NCBI GenBank assembly: GCA_903928015.1
Contig: CAIYPF010000034.1
Location: 24,231 to 88,230 of the forward strand
Reading direction: 5' to 3'
DNA length: 64,000 nt
Source of the DNA: an uncultured Gammaproteobacteria bacterium
Lineage (GTDB): Bacteria; Pseudomonadota; Gammaproteobacteria; Pseudomonadales; UBA5518
Notes under the pieces: generated by a model
What the model was told of the DNA's origin: nothing
What the model saw: the letters and a program-made list of their open reading frames with translations, nothing else
Databases searched by the model: none
Shown: one piece after another, positions 29,126-40,403 of the stretch
Numbering within the stretch: position 1 is the stretch's first letter
Layout: every line of letters starts with the position of its first letter
Position numbers and translations under genes: made by a program

Positions 29126-29609
29126 GCCAGTTCTCCATGCGCCCTCGGGCACCAACCCACATGCCGATGAGCGGCCAGCAGAATGCTGCCGTCAGGCTGC
29201 CCATGAAGAGCCCTGCGCCCATCTGGGCGTGACCGGTAAAACCCTGCGCCCAGCGCAGCAGCAACTGCGCGAGAGCGCTCAGCGCAAAGACCGTGAGCAT
29301 CTGCTGTGGCAGGGAATGGTGGAGGATCCGTGCCCGCAGCACCACCACCACATAAGCGACCACCGAGAGCGCAAGCGCGCGCGGCCCGAGCAGTCCGCCG
29401 CACAGTGCATCAGCGGCAAGCCCGGCAATCCACGCGAGCCCGAAGCCGGCGCTGCCGGAGTCACGCAGCACCCAATAGAACACCAGCAAGCTCAGCCAGT
29501 CCGGACGGGCCGGAGCCACCCACGCGGGCAGCGGCATGACGACGAGAAGCAGCGCCAGGACTACGGAGCCCCAGAGGGTGAAAGGCGAAACACCGGAGCG
29601 CGGCCTCAT
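29112..29609 (-). CDS. mreD: Rod-shape-determining membrane protein MreD
   Basis: The 165-residue inner-membrane protein has about five hydrophobic segments, beginning with GSVVLALLLVVMPLPAWV and including WLSLLVFYWVL and the CGGLLGPRALALSVVAYVVVVL region with the family GxxG/ALS pattern. MreD is part of the elongasome with MreB, MreC, RodA and PBP2. Its start overlaps the mreC stop by ATGA. Confidence 0.94.
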   Translation of the reverse strand: MRPRSGVSPFTLWGSVVLALLLVVMPLPAWVAPARPDWLSLLVFYWVLRDSGSAGFGLAWIAGLAADALCGGLLGPRALALSVVAYVVVVLRARILHHSLPQQMLTVFALSALAQLLLRWAQGFTGHAQMGAGLFMGSLTAAFCWPLIGMWVGARGRMENWHGSA

Positions 29610-30508
29610 GGTGCAGGCTCGCTCGCTGGCGCTGCGACCGGGTCTGCGGCAGCACCCGCCGGCGCGAGCACCCTGGGGTCGGGGCCTGGCGCCGGATCGG
29701 TGAGCACCAGCACGTGGCGGCTGCGGTCGAGCTGCGCGCTGGGCCGAGCGACCACCACCGAGAATGGTTCGCCGGGATCGTTTGTGACGGACTCGACCAC
29801 ACCCACCGGATAGCCTCCCGGAAAGCGCTGGCCCAGCCCCGAGCTGACCAGCAGATCACCGGGGCGCACGTCCATGGTGGGCGCGACGTAATCGACGTCG
29901 AGGCTATCGATGCGCCCGTTGCCCTCGACCACCACCCGCACGCCGTTGCGCAGCACTTGCGCCGGAACCGCGTGCGTGGAATCACTGACCAGCAGCACCC
30001 TGCTGCTGACGATACCGGACTCGATCACCTGCCCGAAAAGCCCCGAAGCGTCGATCACGGCCTGACCGGGCAACACGCCGCTCGAGCGGCCCTTGTCGAT
30101 CACCGCGACCTGCAGGCCCGGATCGGGCGAGATGCCGATGATCTCGGAAACCAGCACGTTTTCTTCGAGCAGCGCGGTGGAGTTCAGGAGTTCGCGCAGG
30201 CGGAGGTTCTCGGCGGAGAGGGCAGCGAGCCGCTGGGCCCGGGCACGCAGCACCAGGGCCTCGGCACGCAGCGCGCGGTTCTCTGCCGCCAGATCCTCGC
30301 GCGAGGCGAAGGTCTCGCCCAGCCAGCCCGCCATACGGCCCGGAAGCGAGCTCACCCAGTAGAACGGGACAGAGATGTCGGAGAGCAGGGCCCTGCCCGG
30401 GCCGAGCAGCCCCAGCCGCGAATCTGCCAGCATGATCAGCGCTGCGGCGAGGACCAGACCGACCAGGCCCAGGCTGGCCGAGGCTTCGCTGCGGAAAATC
30501 GGCTTGAT
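29606..30508 (-). CDS. mreC: Rod-shape-determining protein MreC, apparently started by an ATC codon
   Basis: Read from ATC at 30508-30506 the protein has 300 residues: (I)KPIFRSEASASLG, a membrane anchor GLVGLVLAAALIMLADSRLG, a coiled coil (about residues 60-115) and the beta-rich MreC core (SPDPGLQVAVIDKGRSSGVLPGQ, VDYVAPTMDVRPGDLLVSSG). E. coli MreC starts MKPIFSRG and continues to IIADSRLG, so the ATC sits exactly where Met is expected. A strong AGGGGAGGG lies upstream, with GGAGG 7 bases from the ATC. No in-frame ATG, GTG or TTG occurs between the TGA inside mreB and the internal ATG at 30433, which would delete the anchor. Runs into mreD by ATGA. Confidence 0.9.
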   Translation of the reverse strand: MKPIFRSEASASLGLVGLVLAAALIMLADSRLGLLGPGRALLSDISVPFYWVSSLPGRMAGWLGETFASREDLAAENRALRAEALVLRARAQRLAALSAENLRLRELLNSTALLEENVLVSEIIGISPDPGLQVAVIDKGRSSGVLPGQAVIDASGLFGQVIESGIVSSRVLLVSDSTHAVPAQVLRNGVRVVVEGNGRIDSLDVDYVAPTMDVRPGDLLVSSGLGQRFPGGYPVGVVESVTNDPGEPFSVVVARPSAQLDRSRHVLVLTDPAPGPDPRVLAPAGAAADPVAAPASEPAP

Positions 30509-30545
30509 GACGCGCCCTCCCCTGTGCGGCCCCCGGGCCTTGCGC

Positions 30546-31666
<1,121 letters not shown>

Positions 31667-31736
31667 GAAGCGGTTGTGCTAGTTTACGCTCTCCTGCGCC
31701 CGCCAAGGCGCGTTTTTCAGCATCAGCACACAACTC

Positions 31737-32024
31737 ATGACGATCAGCGAACAGGAACTCGCGCGAGTCGCGGAACTCGCCCGCATCCGCCTCGACCCGG
31801 ACACCGTGACCGATGTCACGCGCCGCATCGGCAACATCCTCGGGATGATTGACCGGATGCAGGCCGTCGACACCAGCGCCGTGAGCCCGATGGCCCACCC
31901 CCTCGACACCGTCCAGCGCCTGCGGCCGGACGAGGTCACCGAGACCGACAGGCGGGAAGACTTCCTGGCCATCGCCCCGGTATCCGAGGCAGGCCTGTAC
32001 CTCGTCCCCCGCGTCATCGAGTAG
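31737..32024 (+). CDS. gatC: Glutamyl-tRNA(Gln)/aspartyl-tRNA(Asn) amidotransferase subunit C
   Basis: The 95-residue protein has the family helix [14 protein letters not shown] and the C-terminal [16 protein letters not shown] tail, which wraps around GatA in the complex. It stabilises the GatCAB amidotransferase. It is divergent from mreB across 153 bases and begins the gatCAB operon, as in Pseudomonas. Confidence 0.95.
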   Translation: MTISEQELARVAELARIRLDPDTVTDVTRRIGNILGMIDRMQAVDTSAVSPMAHPLDTVQRLRPDEVTETDRREDFLAIAPVSEAGLYLVPRVIE

Positions 32025-32058
32025 GGCCCCGCGCCCGGTACCCCAGGAAACGCCCCGC

Positions 32059-33513
32059 ATGCATGACATCGCTCTCGAGGCCATCGCCGGCGCGCTGGAG
32101 CGGCGCGAGTTCTCCTCCGTCGAGATCACCTCGCACCTGCTCGAGCGCATCGAACGCGCCAACGGCACGCTGAACGCCTTCATCACCATCGATCGCGAGG
32201 GCGCGTTGCGCTCTGCCGCGGCCGCCGACGCGGCCCGGGCGGGAGGCGCCACCGGCCCGCTCCTCGGCGTACCCATCGCCCACAAGGACCTCTTCTGCAC
32301 TGCAGGGCTGCGCACCACCTGCGGCTCGCGCATGCTGGGCGAATTCGTGCCGCCCTACAGCGCCACCGTGGTCGAGCGCATGGCTGCGGCGGGCTGTGTG
32401 ACGCTCGGCAAGACCAACATGGACGAGTTCGCCATGGGCTCGTCCAACGAGACCAGCTGGTTCGGACCCGTGCGCAATCCCTGGGATACCGCCCGGGTTC
32501 CGGGTGGATCATCGGGGGGTTCTGCTGCAGCGGTGGCCGCACGCCTCGCGCCCGGCGCTACCGCCACCGACACCGGCGGCTCCATCCGCCAGCCCGCCTC
32601 GCTCTGCGGACTCACCGGGCTCAAAGCCACCTACGGGCGCGTCTCGCGCCACGGCATGATCGCTTTCGCCTCCAGTCTGGACCAGGCCGGACCCATCGCC
32701 CGCTCGGCGGCCGATTGTGCGCTGATGCTCCAGGCCATCGCGGGCTTCGACCCGCGCGACTCGACGTCCATCGAGGCGCCAGTGCCGGACTACGTATCCC
32801 AGCTCGATCGCCCTCTCGCGGGCCTGCGGATCGGGGTGCCGAAGGAATACTTCGATCCGGGCCTGCACCCCGGCACCGAGGCCGCAGTGCGTCAGGGCCT
32901 CGCCGAACTGGAAGCGCAGGGCGCAAAACTGGTCGACGTCAGCCTGCCGCATTCGCCCCTTTCGGTACCCGCCTACTACGTGATCGCGCCCGCGGAATGT
33001 TCGGCGAACCTCTCGCGTTACGACGGCGTGCGATACGGCTATCGCTGCAAAGACCCGGTGGATCTGCGCGATCTCTACGAGCGCAGCCGATCGGAGGGCT
33101 TCGGCGAGGAGGTCAAGCGCCGCATCATCGTCGGCACCTACGCGCTCTCCGCCGGCTACTACGACGCGTACTACCGCAAGGCCCAGCAGATCCGCCGCCT
33201 GATCGCCGAAGACTTCCGCCAGGCCTTCGAGGTGGCGGACGTGATCGCCGGCCCTTCGGCACCGGCCACCGCTTTCCGCTTCGGCGAGAAGAGCAGCGAC
33301 CCGATCACGATGTACCTCGAGGACATCTACACCATCGCCGCGAACCTTGCCGGCCTGCCGGCCATGTCGATGCCGGGCGGTCTGGTCGATGGCCTGCCCG
33401 TGGGCATACAGCTGATCGGCAACCATCTGCAGGAGGGGCTGCTGCTGAACGTCGCGCACCGCTTCCAGCAGGCCACCGACTGGCACCGGCGCTCGCCGGG
33501 CTTCACGGCCTGA
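32059..33513 (+). CDS. gatA: Glutamyl-tRNA(Gln)/aspartyl-tRNA(Asn) amidotransferase subunit A
   Basis: The 484-residue amidase-signature enzyme has catalytic Lys in [10 protein letters not shown], the glycine/serine motif [15 protein letters not shown], and [15 protein letters not shown] with the cis-Ser and nucleophile Ser. It releases ammonia from glutamine for GatB. GatCAB means Gln-tRNA and/or Asn-tRNA may be made by transamidation here. It starts 34 bases after gatC and is followed by gatB after 17 bases. Confidence 0.98.
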   Translation: MHDIALEAIAGALERREFSSVEITSHLLERIERANGTLNAFITIDREGALRSAAAADAARAGGATGPLLGVPIAHKDLFCTAGLRTTCGSRMLGEFVPPYSATVVERMAAAGCVTLGKTNMDEFAMGSSNETSWFGPVRNPWDTARVPGGSSGGSAAAVAARLAPGATATDTGGSIRQPASLCGLTGLKATYGRVSRHGMIAFASSLDQAGPIARSAADCALMLQAIAGFDPRDSTSIEAPVPDYVSQLDRPLAGLRIGVPKEYFDPGLHPGTEAAVRQGLAELEAQGAKLVDVSLPHSPLSVPAYYVIAPAECSANLSRYDGVRYGYRCKDPVDLRDLYERSRSEGFGEEVKRRIIVGTYALSAGYYDAYYRKAQQIRRLIAEDFRQAFEVADVIAGPSAPATAFRFGEKSSDPITMYLEDIYTIAANLAGLPAMSMPGGLVDGLPVGIQLIGNHLQEGLLLNVAHRFQQATDWHRRSPGFTA

Positions 33514-33530
33514 ACCCGGAGACGACACAG

Positions 33531-34985
33531 ATGCTTTCAGACTGGGAAACCGTGATCGGGCTCGAGGTGCACGTGCAGCTCGCCACCCGCAGCAAGATCT
33601 TCTCGGGTGCCGCGACCCGCTTTGGCGCGGAGCCCAACACCCAGGCCTGCGCCGTCGACCTCGCGATGCCCGGCACGCTGCCGGTACTGAACCGCGAAGC
33701 CGTGCGCATGGCCGTGAAGTTCGGCCTCGCCATAGGCGCCGAGATCGCGTCAGTCTCGGTCTTCGACCGCAAGAACTACTTCTATCCGGATCTGCCCAAG
33801 GGCTACCAGATCAGCCAGCTCGACCACCCTGTCGTCGGCTGCGGTTCGGTGACAGTGGAGCTGCCTGACGGCAGCTCGAAGTGCATCGGAGTTACCCGCG
33901 CGCACCTCGAAGAAGACGCGGGCAAGTCGCTGCACGAGGACTTCCACGGCCTGACCGGCATCGATCTGAACCGTGCCGGTACGCCGCTGCTCGAGATCGT
34001 CTCCGAGCCCGAGATACGCAGCGCCCAGGAGGCCGTGGCGTATCTGCGCCAGATCCACTCGATCATCCGTTACCTGGGGATTTCCGACGGCAACATGGCC
34101 GAGGGCTCGATGCGCTGCGACGTCAACCTCTCGTTGCGCCGTCATGGCCAGAGCGAGTTCGGCACCCGCTGCGAGATCAAGAACGTCAACTCCTTCCGCT
34201 TCGTCGAGAAGGCCATCGAGTGCGAGCGCGAGCGCCAGGCAGACATCCTGGAAGGCGGCGGCAAGATCAAACAGGAGACGCGCCTCTACGACGCCGAGCG
34301 CAACGAGACCCGCTCCATGCGCAGCAAAGAAGTGGCGCACGACTACCGGTACTTCCCGGAGCCCGACCTGCTGCCGGTGCATGTGAGTGAGGAATTCATC
34401 GCCTCCGTCCGCGCCGAACTGCCCGAACTCCCTGCGCAGAAAGTGCAGCGCTTCCGCACGCAGTTCGGGCTGGGCGCCTACGATGCCGCGCAACTTGCTG
34501 CGAGCCGTGAACTGGCAGACTACTTCGAGGAGACCGCCGGCGCGACGGGCGACGCCAAGACAGCCGCCAACTGGGTGCTCTCGGAACTGCTGGCGCGGCT
34601 GAACCGCGACGGTTTCGACGTGTCAGCCTCGCCGGTGCCTGCCGCATCGCTGGGCGCGCTGATCGCGCGCATCCACGACAACACGATCTCGGGCAAGATC
34701 GCCAAGACCGTCTTCGAGGCCATGTGGGCCGGCGAAGGCGAGCCCGACGCCATCATCGACGCCCGCGGCCTGCGCCAGGTAGCCGATTCCGGCGCCATCG
34801 CGCAGTTGGTGGATGCGGCGCTGGCGGCGAACGCCGGGCAGGTAGAGCAGTACCGCGCCACGCCAGCCGACAAGCGCCAGCGCATGTTCGGCTTCTTCGT
34901 GGGCCAGGTCATGAAGGCAAGCCAGGGCAAAGCCAATCCGCAGCAGGTGAACGACCTGCTGCGCGAGCGTCTCGACGGGGAGTAA
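33531..34985 (+). CDS. gatB: Glutamyl-tRNA(Gln)/aspartyl-tRNA(Asn) amidotransferase subunit B
   Basis: The 484-residue protein begins [20 protein letters not shown] and has [20 protein letters not shown] in outline, [16 protein letters not shown] and the [21 protein letters not shown] block (here [17 protein letters not shown]). The C-terminal YqeY-like tail domain ends [17 protein letters not shown], which binds the tRNA. It phosphorylates and amidates the mischarged aminoacyl-tRNA. The frame is open upstream into gatA, but ATG 33531 matches the family start. Confidence 0.98.
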   Translation: MLSDWETVIGLEVHVQLATRSKIFSGAATRFGAEPNTQACAVDLAMPGTLPVLNREAVRMAVKFGLAIGAEIASVSVFDRKNYFYPDLPKGYQISQLDHPVVGCGSVTVELPDGSSKCIGVTRAHLEEDAGKSLHEDFHGLTGIDLNRAGTPLLEIVSEPEIRSAQEAVAYLRQIHSIIRYLGISDGNMAEGSMRCDVNLSLRRHGQSEFGTRCEIKNVNSFRFVEKAIECERERQADILEGGGKIKQETRLYDAERNETRSMRSKEVAHDYRYFPEPDLLPVHVSEEFIASVRAELPELPAQKVQRFRTQFGLGAYDAAQLAASRELADYFEETAGATGDAKTAANWVLSELLARLNRDGFDVSASPVPAASLGALIARIHDNTISGKIAKTVFEAMWAGEGEPDAIIDARGLRQVADSGAIAQLVDAALAANAGQVEQYRATPADKRQRMFGFFVGQVMKASQGKANPQQVNDLLRERLDGE

Positions 34986-34989
34986 AACG

Positions 34990-35283
34990 ATGTTGCCTGC
35001 ACGCAAAGACAAGAAGAAAGTCGTCGACGAGGTCTGGACCCCGGAACGGGTCCGCAGCTTCCTGGACCTTGAGCCGCCGGCAGGCATCGACGCCGACTTC
35101 CACCGCTTGCGTCGCGCCTACCAGAGCATGCGGGTGGAGGATTTCGAGGACTTCGTCGAAATGTTCTCGGCGGCGGGTGGAAAGTTCGACACGCGCGGCC
35201 CCGAGGGGAAGACGCTGGTCGAGGAGCTTCGCACCCACGCCCATGGCGCGTCTTTCGCGTCAGTGATCGAAAGCCTGGGCTGA
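34990..35283 (+). CDS. Small conserved protein resembling the PA4642 family
   Basis: The 97-residue protein has a Lys-rich start (ARKDKKKVVDEVW), a short helical middle (TPERVRSFLDLEPPAG, DFHRLRRAYQSMRVEDFEDFVEMF) and a C-terminal segment FDTRGPEGKTLVEELRTHAHG. This fits small uncharacterised Pseudomonas-type proteins annotated as the PA4642 family; I recognise the pattern but cannot assign a function. It has no signal peptide or membrane segment. It starts 4 bases after gatB, so it is probably co-transcribed with gatCAB. Confidence 0.65.
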   Translation: MLPARKDKKKVVDEVWTPERVRSFLDLEPPAGIDADFHRLRRAYQSMRVEDFEDFVEMFSAAGGKFDTRGPEGKTLVEELRTHAHGASFASVIESLG

Positions 35284-35335
35284 ACGCGCCCGTTACCTGA
35301 GGCCAGCGCCGATCAGCGCGCCGGCACGCAAGCGC

Positions 35336-36544
35336 TCAACGGCGGTGTTCGAGCATCTCCGGTCCGGGCTGGATGCAGGGCAGTTTCTGGCCGAGCAGTT
35401 GCTCGATGGGGCCCAGAAGAAAGGCATCGTCCTCACACGCGAAGCTGATGGACGTGCCAGAGGCCCCTGCGCGGCCGGTTCGGCCGATGCGGTGGACGTA
35501 GTCGTCAGGGTCTTCCGGCAGGGTGAAGTTGATGACGTGCGTCACGCCGTCGACGTGGATGCCACGCCCGGCCACGTCGGTGGCAACAAGCACGCGGTAG
35601 GCGCCACTGCGGAAGGCCTCCAGAGTCTTCAGCCGCTTCTGCTGCGGCACCTCGCCCGAGAGGATTCCGCAACTCACGCCCGCACGCTCAAGACGCTCGT
35701 GCAGACGCCGGACCTGATCGCGACGGTTGGCGAATACCATCACGCTCACCGCCTCGGGGCTGCGCAGCACGTTCAGCAGCAGGTCGAGTTTCTTGCGCGA
35801 CTCGACGATATAGACGATCTGGTCAACGTCCTTCGCGGCCACGCTCTGCGGCTCGATCTCGACGCGCACGGGCTCGTGGGTCCACTGGTCGGAGAGCCGA
35901 ACCACCTCCTCCGTGAAGGTGGCGCTGAAAAACATGGTCTGGCGGTGCGTTCTCGCGGGGGTCGCGCGGATGATGCGGCGTACCTGCGGGATGAAGCCCA
36001 TGTCGAGCATGCGGTCGGCTTCGTCGATAACCAGCATTTCGATGCGGTCGAGGTGGATCTCGCGCTGGCTGTGGAAGTCCATGAGCCGGCCCGGCGTCGC
36101 GACCAGAATGTCGACGAAGCGGCGCGCAAGATCCTGCCGCTGGCGGTCGTAGTCCATGCCACCGATCAGCGTCACCACGTGGAAGCCGGTGTACTTGGCG
36201 AGGTCCTCGGCATCCTTGGCGATCTGCAGCACCAGTTCGCGCGTCGGCGCGATCACCAGCGCCCGCGGCTCGCCAGCATAGCGCGGCTCCTCGGGGGGAT
36301 TGTTCAGCAGGTCGGTGAGGATGGTGAGCAGGAACGCGGCCGTTTTGCCCGTGCCGGTCTGTGCCTTGCCGATGCAGTCGTTGCCCGCCAGGGTGTAGGG
36401 CAGGACCTCCTGCTGGATGGGCGTGCAATGCGTGAAGCCAAGATCGTCGATCGCGCGGAGCAGAGGCTCGGGAAGGCCAAGCTGGCGAAAGCCCATGCGG
36501 GGGGGCTCGGTGGCCGGGCCGGTATCGGAAGGAATATCCTGCAT
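35336..36544 (-). CDS. rhlB: DEAD-box RNA helicase, RhlB-like
   Basis: The 402-residue helicase has the Q motif ([26 protein letters not shown] in outline), motif [10 protein letters not shown], Ia [30 protein letters not shown], and IV-VI including [15 protein letters not shown] and [10 protein letters not shown]. Its length and the [13 protein letters not shown] end fit RhlB better than RhlE or SrmB, but a short Arg tail replaces the RNase E-interacting basic extension of enteric RhlB. ATG 36544 is preferred over TTG 36547. Divergent from the large sensor-like gene. Confidence 0.88.
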   Translation of the reverse strand: MQDIPSDTGPATEPPRMGFRQLGLPEPLLRAIDDLGFTHCTPIQQEVLPYTLAGNDCIGKAQTGTGKTAAFLLTILTDLLNNPPEEPRYAGEPRALVIAPTRELVLQIAKDAEDLAKYTGFHVVTLIGGMDYDRQRQDLARRFVDILVATPGRLMDFHSQREIHLDRIEMLVIDEADRMLDMGFIPQVRRIIRATPARTHRQTMFFSATFTEEVVRLSDQWTHEPVRVEIEPQSVAAKDVDQIVYIVESRKKLDLLLNVLRSPEAVSVMVFANRRDQVRRLHERLERAGVSCGILSGEVPQQKRLKTLEAFRSGAYRVLVATDVAGRGIHVDGVTHVINFTLPEDPDDYVHRIGRTGRAGASGTSISFACEDDAFLLGPIEQLLGQKLPCIQPGPEMLEHRR

Positions 36545-36719
36545 CAATGCGTGCGTCCGTCGCGTTATAAGCGCCGCAGCTTATCCGCTGTGGGTACTCA
36601 CGGCAAATAAAGGCAGCAAGCACTGCCCGGCACATGTGGCCAAGGCCCCACTCGTCCCCCTAGAATTCCCCGGAGTCAGCGGGCCCAGACCCACAACGGT
36701 CCCCGCCCACAGGGAAGCC

Positions 36720-39602
36720 ATGGCAGCCCCCACCCCACGACCGCGCAGCCGAGTGCTGCTGCTTTGCGAAGACCCGGTGCTGGTACAGCTCCTGCGCGGG
36801 CTGCTGCGTGCCCTGCCCGAGCCCTGGCCAGAGGCCGTCGTTCCCGAGCGCATCCCCGACGATATCCCGCTGGCCGCCGCCGGCTGCTCGCTGTGCTTGC
36901 TGGAGCCGGGCGCAGGTGGTGTCACGGTACCGAGGCTGCTGTCGCGGTTGCGGGCGGCAGCGCCGGGTTTGCGCGTGGCCGGCGTGTTGGGCGAATCGAG
37001 CCGGCACGGTGACCGTGCCGAGGTCATGCAATGGCTGCGCGACGGCATGAGCGATCTGCTCGTCGCACGGGAGCTCTCGGCAAACACTCTCGCCACCCTG
37101 CTTGGCCACGCCGCTCCGGCTCTTGTAGCGGCACTGCCGCAGGCCACCGCGATCAACCCGCTCGCAGCACCCGCCGCCGCGCAAGGCTCCTGGCGCATCG
37201 CGCTAGTGGAGCAGCGCGCGAGCTTCGACGCCGACACGCTGGAGCGCCTCGGCTTCGGGCCCGGCGACATCGGCAACACCATCGGCGACTGGAAATCCCT
37301 GCTGCACCACTCGGACCTCGATGTGCTGGTGAGCGCAGTGCAGTCTGCGCTGGACGGCAACACAGCCGCGGCACTCGAATACCGCCTGCGCCGGCGCACC
37401 GGTGGCTGGGTCGAGGTGCGGAGCACGGGCATCACCGTGGAAGCAGACACACACGGAGCACCGGTAGCGGTGACCGGGCGCTTCACCGACTGCGTCGCCG
37501 CGACCGATGCTTGGCAGCCCCAGTCACCTCTGGACACCGCGCCCGCCCGGGCCAGCGCAACGGAGCAGCCTGCCACGTCACCGGCGGCCAGCCAAAGCCC
37601 GGCAACCAGCAAAAGCCCTGCAGCCGAACCGGCTGCCCCTCTCGATACAGCGGCGGCGTCAGTTCCCCTCGCTGCGGACCACTCGCCGCCCGAGCCCCCA
37701 CACGAAACAACCGCTCTCGCCAACCACGCACAAACCGCGATGCTGCGCTGCAGCCCGGACGCGGGCGGCGTGTTCCGTGTGCTGTGGCGCAACGCTTCCG
37801 CGGCGGGCGACACCGCCACCGCGGAGGCAACGTCGAGCAGGGCTTCGGACGTACTGCCAGCCTGCGACAACTTCCGCCTCGAGGATGCCCTCACCCGGGT
37901 TCACGGCACCGGCATACCGGAACAGCACGATGCCTTGCTGCTGGAGCGCGCGGACCCTCCCGCCTGGCGCCGCTTCCAGCTGTGCCGCCTGCCCGATGGC
38001 GATGTGCTGCTCGAGGTGCAGGACATCAGCGAGCTGGTGCGCAGCCAGTCGGCGCGGCGCAGCCAGGACGAGCTCACCGGCGCGATCGTGCGCTCCTTGC
38101 CCGTTACCACACTGCTCGTCGATGAACGCGGCATGATCGAATACTGCATCTCTGCCTCGGGCGGGGTGCTGGCCGAGGCCACTCCCGGCATCGACGGCCG
38201 CCCGCTGGCGGCACTGCTCGGTGTGCGGGCGGGCGATGACTGCCTGCACCAGGTGACGCGGACGCTGAACACCAGCCGTCCTGGTCTGGTCACCCTGGAA
38301 CTGGACACGCCCGGCGAACACCACTGGATCGAATGCCGCAGCACCCTGCTGCGCGGACGCCCTGGCACAGCACCGCGCGTGGTCCTTGCCTTGATCGACG
38401 TGAGCACGCGCGTGCAGGAAAGCCGTGAGGCACGGGCATCGAGCAGCCAGTTCAGGGCGGCGCTGCGCAGTCTTCCGGTTCCGCTCTACCTGAAAGACGT
38501 CGAGGGTCGCTACGCCGCACTGAACGGTGCCTTCGAACGGCTGCTCGGCGTGGAAGAGGGCATGCTCCTCGGCAAGACCGATGTCGAAGTGTTCCCCGAT
38601 GAACTCGCCACCGAACTGCACGACAACGAACGCAGGCTGCAGTCAAGCGAGCAGGGATTTACCGAGTTGCGCACCGTCGGCGTGGGCGCGGCCCGCGCGC
38701 GGCGCTGGTGCTTCGAATTCCCGGTCCGCGCGAGCGACGGCAGCCAGCAGGGCTGGGGCGGCTTGTGGCTCTCGTCTGGTGACCTCCCGGCCGACTCGGG
38801 CGCTCCCGTGGTGGCAACACCCGAGCCCGAGTCCCTTCGCGCGCGCCGCCAGAAGGACCTCGACTCCGCCACCGCCTCGGTGATCAATCGCGTCGAGGAC
38901 GCGCTCACGGATTCCGGCGACTACGCCGACGTGCTGCGGCAACTGGAACAGCTTGTCGAGACCACCATGCAGGCGCAGGCCCTGATCCACCAGGTGGCGG
39001 GCCACGGCGAGGCCGCGAGCGCAAGGCCGCTGGTGGCCCTGGCGCCGCTCGCCCAGGAGATCATGGAGCTCGAGCGCATCCTCCTGCCCGCCTCCGCGCA
39101 CTTCCAGAACGAGGTCGAACAGGGCCTGCCGCCGGCGCAGTGCGAGCCGGTGGCCTTCCACCAGATCCTCCTGCGCGGGATCCGTCACGCGCGCCGCGCA
39201 CTGGGCGCCGAAGGCACGCTCTGCATCCGCCTGCGCCGCGCGAGCGGCGTGCGCCGCGCCTGCATCGCCTGCAGGGATGGATTCGAAGGTGCTTTCGTCG
39301 AGTTGGTGATAGAGGACTCGGACACGCAACTCGACGACGACGCTCTCGCCTTCCTCACCACGCCAGGCGCACAGCGTCCGTCGGGAGGTGGCATCGATGA
39401 CCTCGCAGAGGTGCTCGCGCTTTCGCACATACAGGGCGGCCACCTGCAGGTGCATCGCCTGGTACCCGGAGGCATCAGCCTGCATGTGTTCTTCCGGGCC
39501 GGTGATGCAACGGGCCTTGAAGGCCCCGGTGCGCGGGGGCGCTCCACCGTGATGCCCTTCCCGCTGGGGCGCAGCCAGATCCGCGGAACCCCCGCCGACT
39601 AG
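36720..39602 (+). CDS. Multi-PAS protein with degenerate receiver and histidine-kinase domains
   Basis: The 960-residue soluble protein starts at ATG 36720 (AGGGA upstream). Residues about 12-125 resemble a response-regulator receiver, but the acceptor position reads CLLEPGAGG (Glu for Asp) and the conserved Lys is missing in SDLLVARELS. A PAS-like domain (about 155-262, with GGWVEVRSTGI) is followed by an Ala/Pro/Ser linker (about 265-337) and three more PAS-like units (about 340-437, 453-567, 573-687). Residues about 710-937 follow the order of a histidine kinase, but the His-box helix reads TASVINRVEDALT without His. The ATPase N-box reads FHQILLRGIRHARRAL without its Asn residues, and the G1 loop reads EDSDTQLD without glycines. 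Probably a non-catalytic signalling scaffold. No partner is evident; trpC follows in convergent orientation. Confidence 0.75.
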   Translation: MAAPTPRPRSRVLLLCEDPVLVQLLRGLLRALPEPWPEAVVPERIPDDIPLAAAGCSLCLLEPGAGGVTVPRLLSRLRAAAPGLRVAGVLGESSRHGDRAEVMQWLRDGMSDLLVARELSANTLATLLGHAAPALVAALPQATAINPLAAPAAAQGSWRIALVEQRASFDADTLERLGFGPGDIGNTIGDWKSLLHHSDLDVLVSAVQSALDGNTAAALEYRLRRRTGGWVEVRSTGITVEADTHGAPVAVTGRFTDCVAATDAWQPQSPLDTAPARASATEQPATSPAASQSPATSKSPAAEPAAPLDTAAASVPLAADHSPPEPPHETTALANHAQTAMLRCSPDAGGVFRVLWRNASAAGDTATAEATSSRASDVLPACDNFRLEDALTRVHGTGIPEQHDALLLERADPPAWRRFQLCRLPDGDVLLEVQDISELVRSQSARRSQDELTGAIVRSLPVTTLLVDERGMIEYCISASGGVLAEATPGIDGRPLAALLGVRAGDDCLHQVTRTLNTSRPGLVTLELDTPGEHHWIECRSTLLRGRPGTAPRVVLALIDVSTRVQESREARASSSQFRAALRSLPVPLYLKDVEGRYAALNGAFERLLGVEEGMLLGKTDVEVFPDELATELHDNERRLQSSEQGFTELRTVGVGAARARRWCFEFPVRASDGSQQGWGGLWLSSGDLPADSGAPVVATPEPESLRARRQKDLDSATASVINRVEDALTDSGDYADVLRQLEQLVETTMQAQALIHQVAGHGEAASARPLVALAPLAQEIMELERILLPASAHFQNEVEQGLPPAQCEPVAFHQILLRGIRHARRALGAEGTLCIRLRRASGVRRACIACRDGFEGAFVELVIEDSDTQLDDDALAFLTTPGAQRPSGGGIDDLAEVLALSHIQGGHLQVHRLVPGGISLHVFFRAGDATGLEGPGARGRSTVMPFPLGRSQIRGTPAD

Positions 39603-39605
39603 GGC

Positions 39606-40403
39606 CTAGCCGAAGAGCTCGCGCAGACGCTCGCCGGGATCCGGCGAGCGCATCAGGCTCTCTCCCACAAGAAAGGCATTCACACCGTGCGCGCGCATGG
39701 CCGCCACATCTTGTGCAGCCCCGATGCCGCTCTCGGTGATCACCAGACGCCCGGCAGGGATGCGGGGAAGCAGCGAGAACGTGGTGTCCAGCGTGGTCGC
39801 GAAGCTGCGCAGATCGCGGTTGTTGATGCCGAGCAGTGCATCCGGGACGTCCAGCGCGAGTTCCAGTTCGGCCGCGTCGTGCACCTCGACCAGCACGTCC
39901 ATGCCAAGCTCCCGGGCGAGCGCGGCGAGTTCGAGCATCAGCGCCTGCTGACCCACGAAGGCCGCCACGATCAGCAGTATGCAATCCGCACCCAGCACCC
40001 GCGCCTCGACGACCTGGTAGGCATCGATGGTGAAGTCCTTGCGCAGCACCGGCAGCGACACGGCTTCGCGGGCAGCCTGCAGGTAGGCATCAGCGCCCTG
40101 GAAGAAATCGATATCCGTGAGCACCGACAGGCAGGCCGCACCGCCGGCCGCATAGCTGCGCGCGAGCGACGGCGGATCGAAATCCGCGCGGATGAGCCCT
40201 TTGCTGGGCGAGGCCTTCTTGATCTCGGCGATCACGGCACTGCGCCCCTCGGCAAGGCACGTCGAAAGCGCGCGGCCGAATCCGCGCGGTGCGGGCGCCG
40301 CAGCGCAGGCGGCGAGCAACTCGCTCTGGCTGCGCAAGGCACTGCGCACGGAAATCTCCTCGCGCTTGCGGGCAAGAATGCGGTCAAGGATTGTGCCGCT
40401 CAT
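39606..40403 (-). CDS. trpC: Indole-3-glycerol-phosphate synthase
   Basis: The 265-residue TIM-barrel enzyme has [20 protein letters not shown] with the catalytic Lys, [29 protein letters not shown], and the phosphate-binding end [11 protein letters not shown]. It is a single-function TrpC (no TrpF fusion as in E. coli). The start ATG 40403 overlaps the trpD stop (ATGA). Last gene of trpGDC. Confidence 0.97.
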   Translation of the reverse strand: MSGTILDRILARKREEISVRSALRSQSELLAACAAAPAPRGFGRALSTCLAEGRSAVIAEIKKASPSKGLIRADFDPPSLARSYAAGGAACLSVLTDIDFFQGADAYLQAAREAVSLPVLRKDFTIDAYQVVEARVLGADCILLIVAAFVGQQALMLELAALARELGMDVLVEVHDAAELELALDVPDALLGINNRDLRSFATTLDTTFSLLPRIPAGRLVITESGIGAAQDVAAMRAHGVNAFLVGESLMRSPDPGERLRELFG

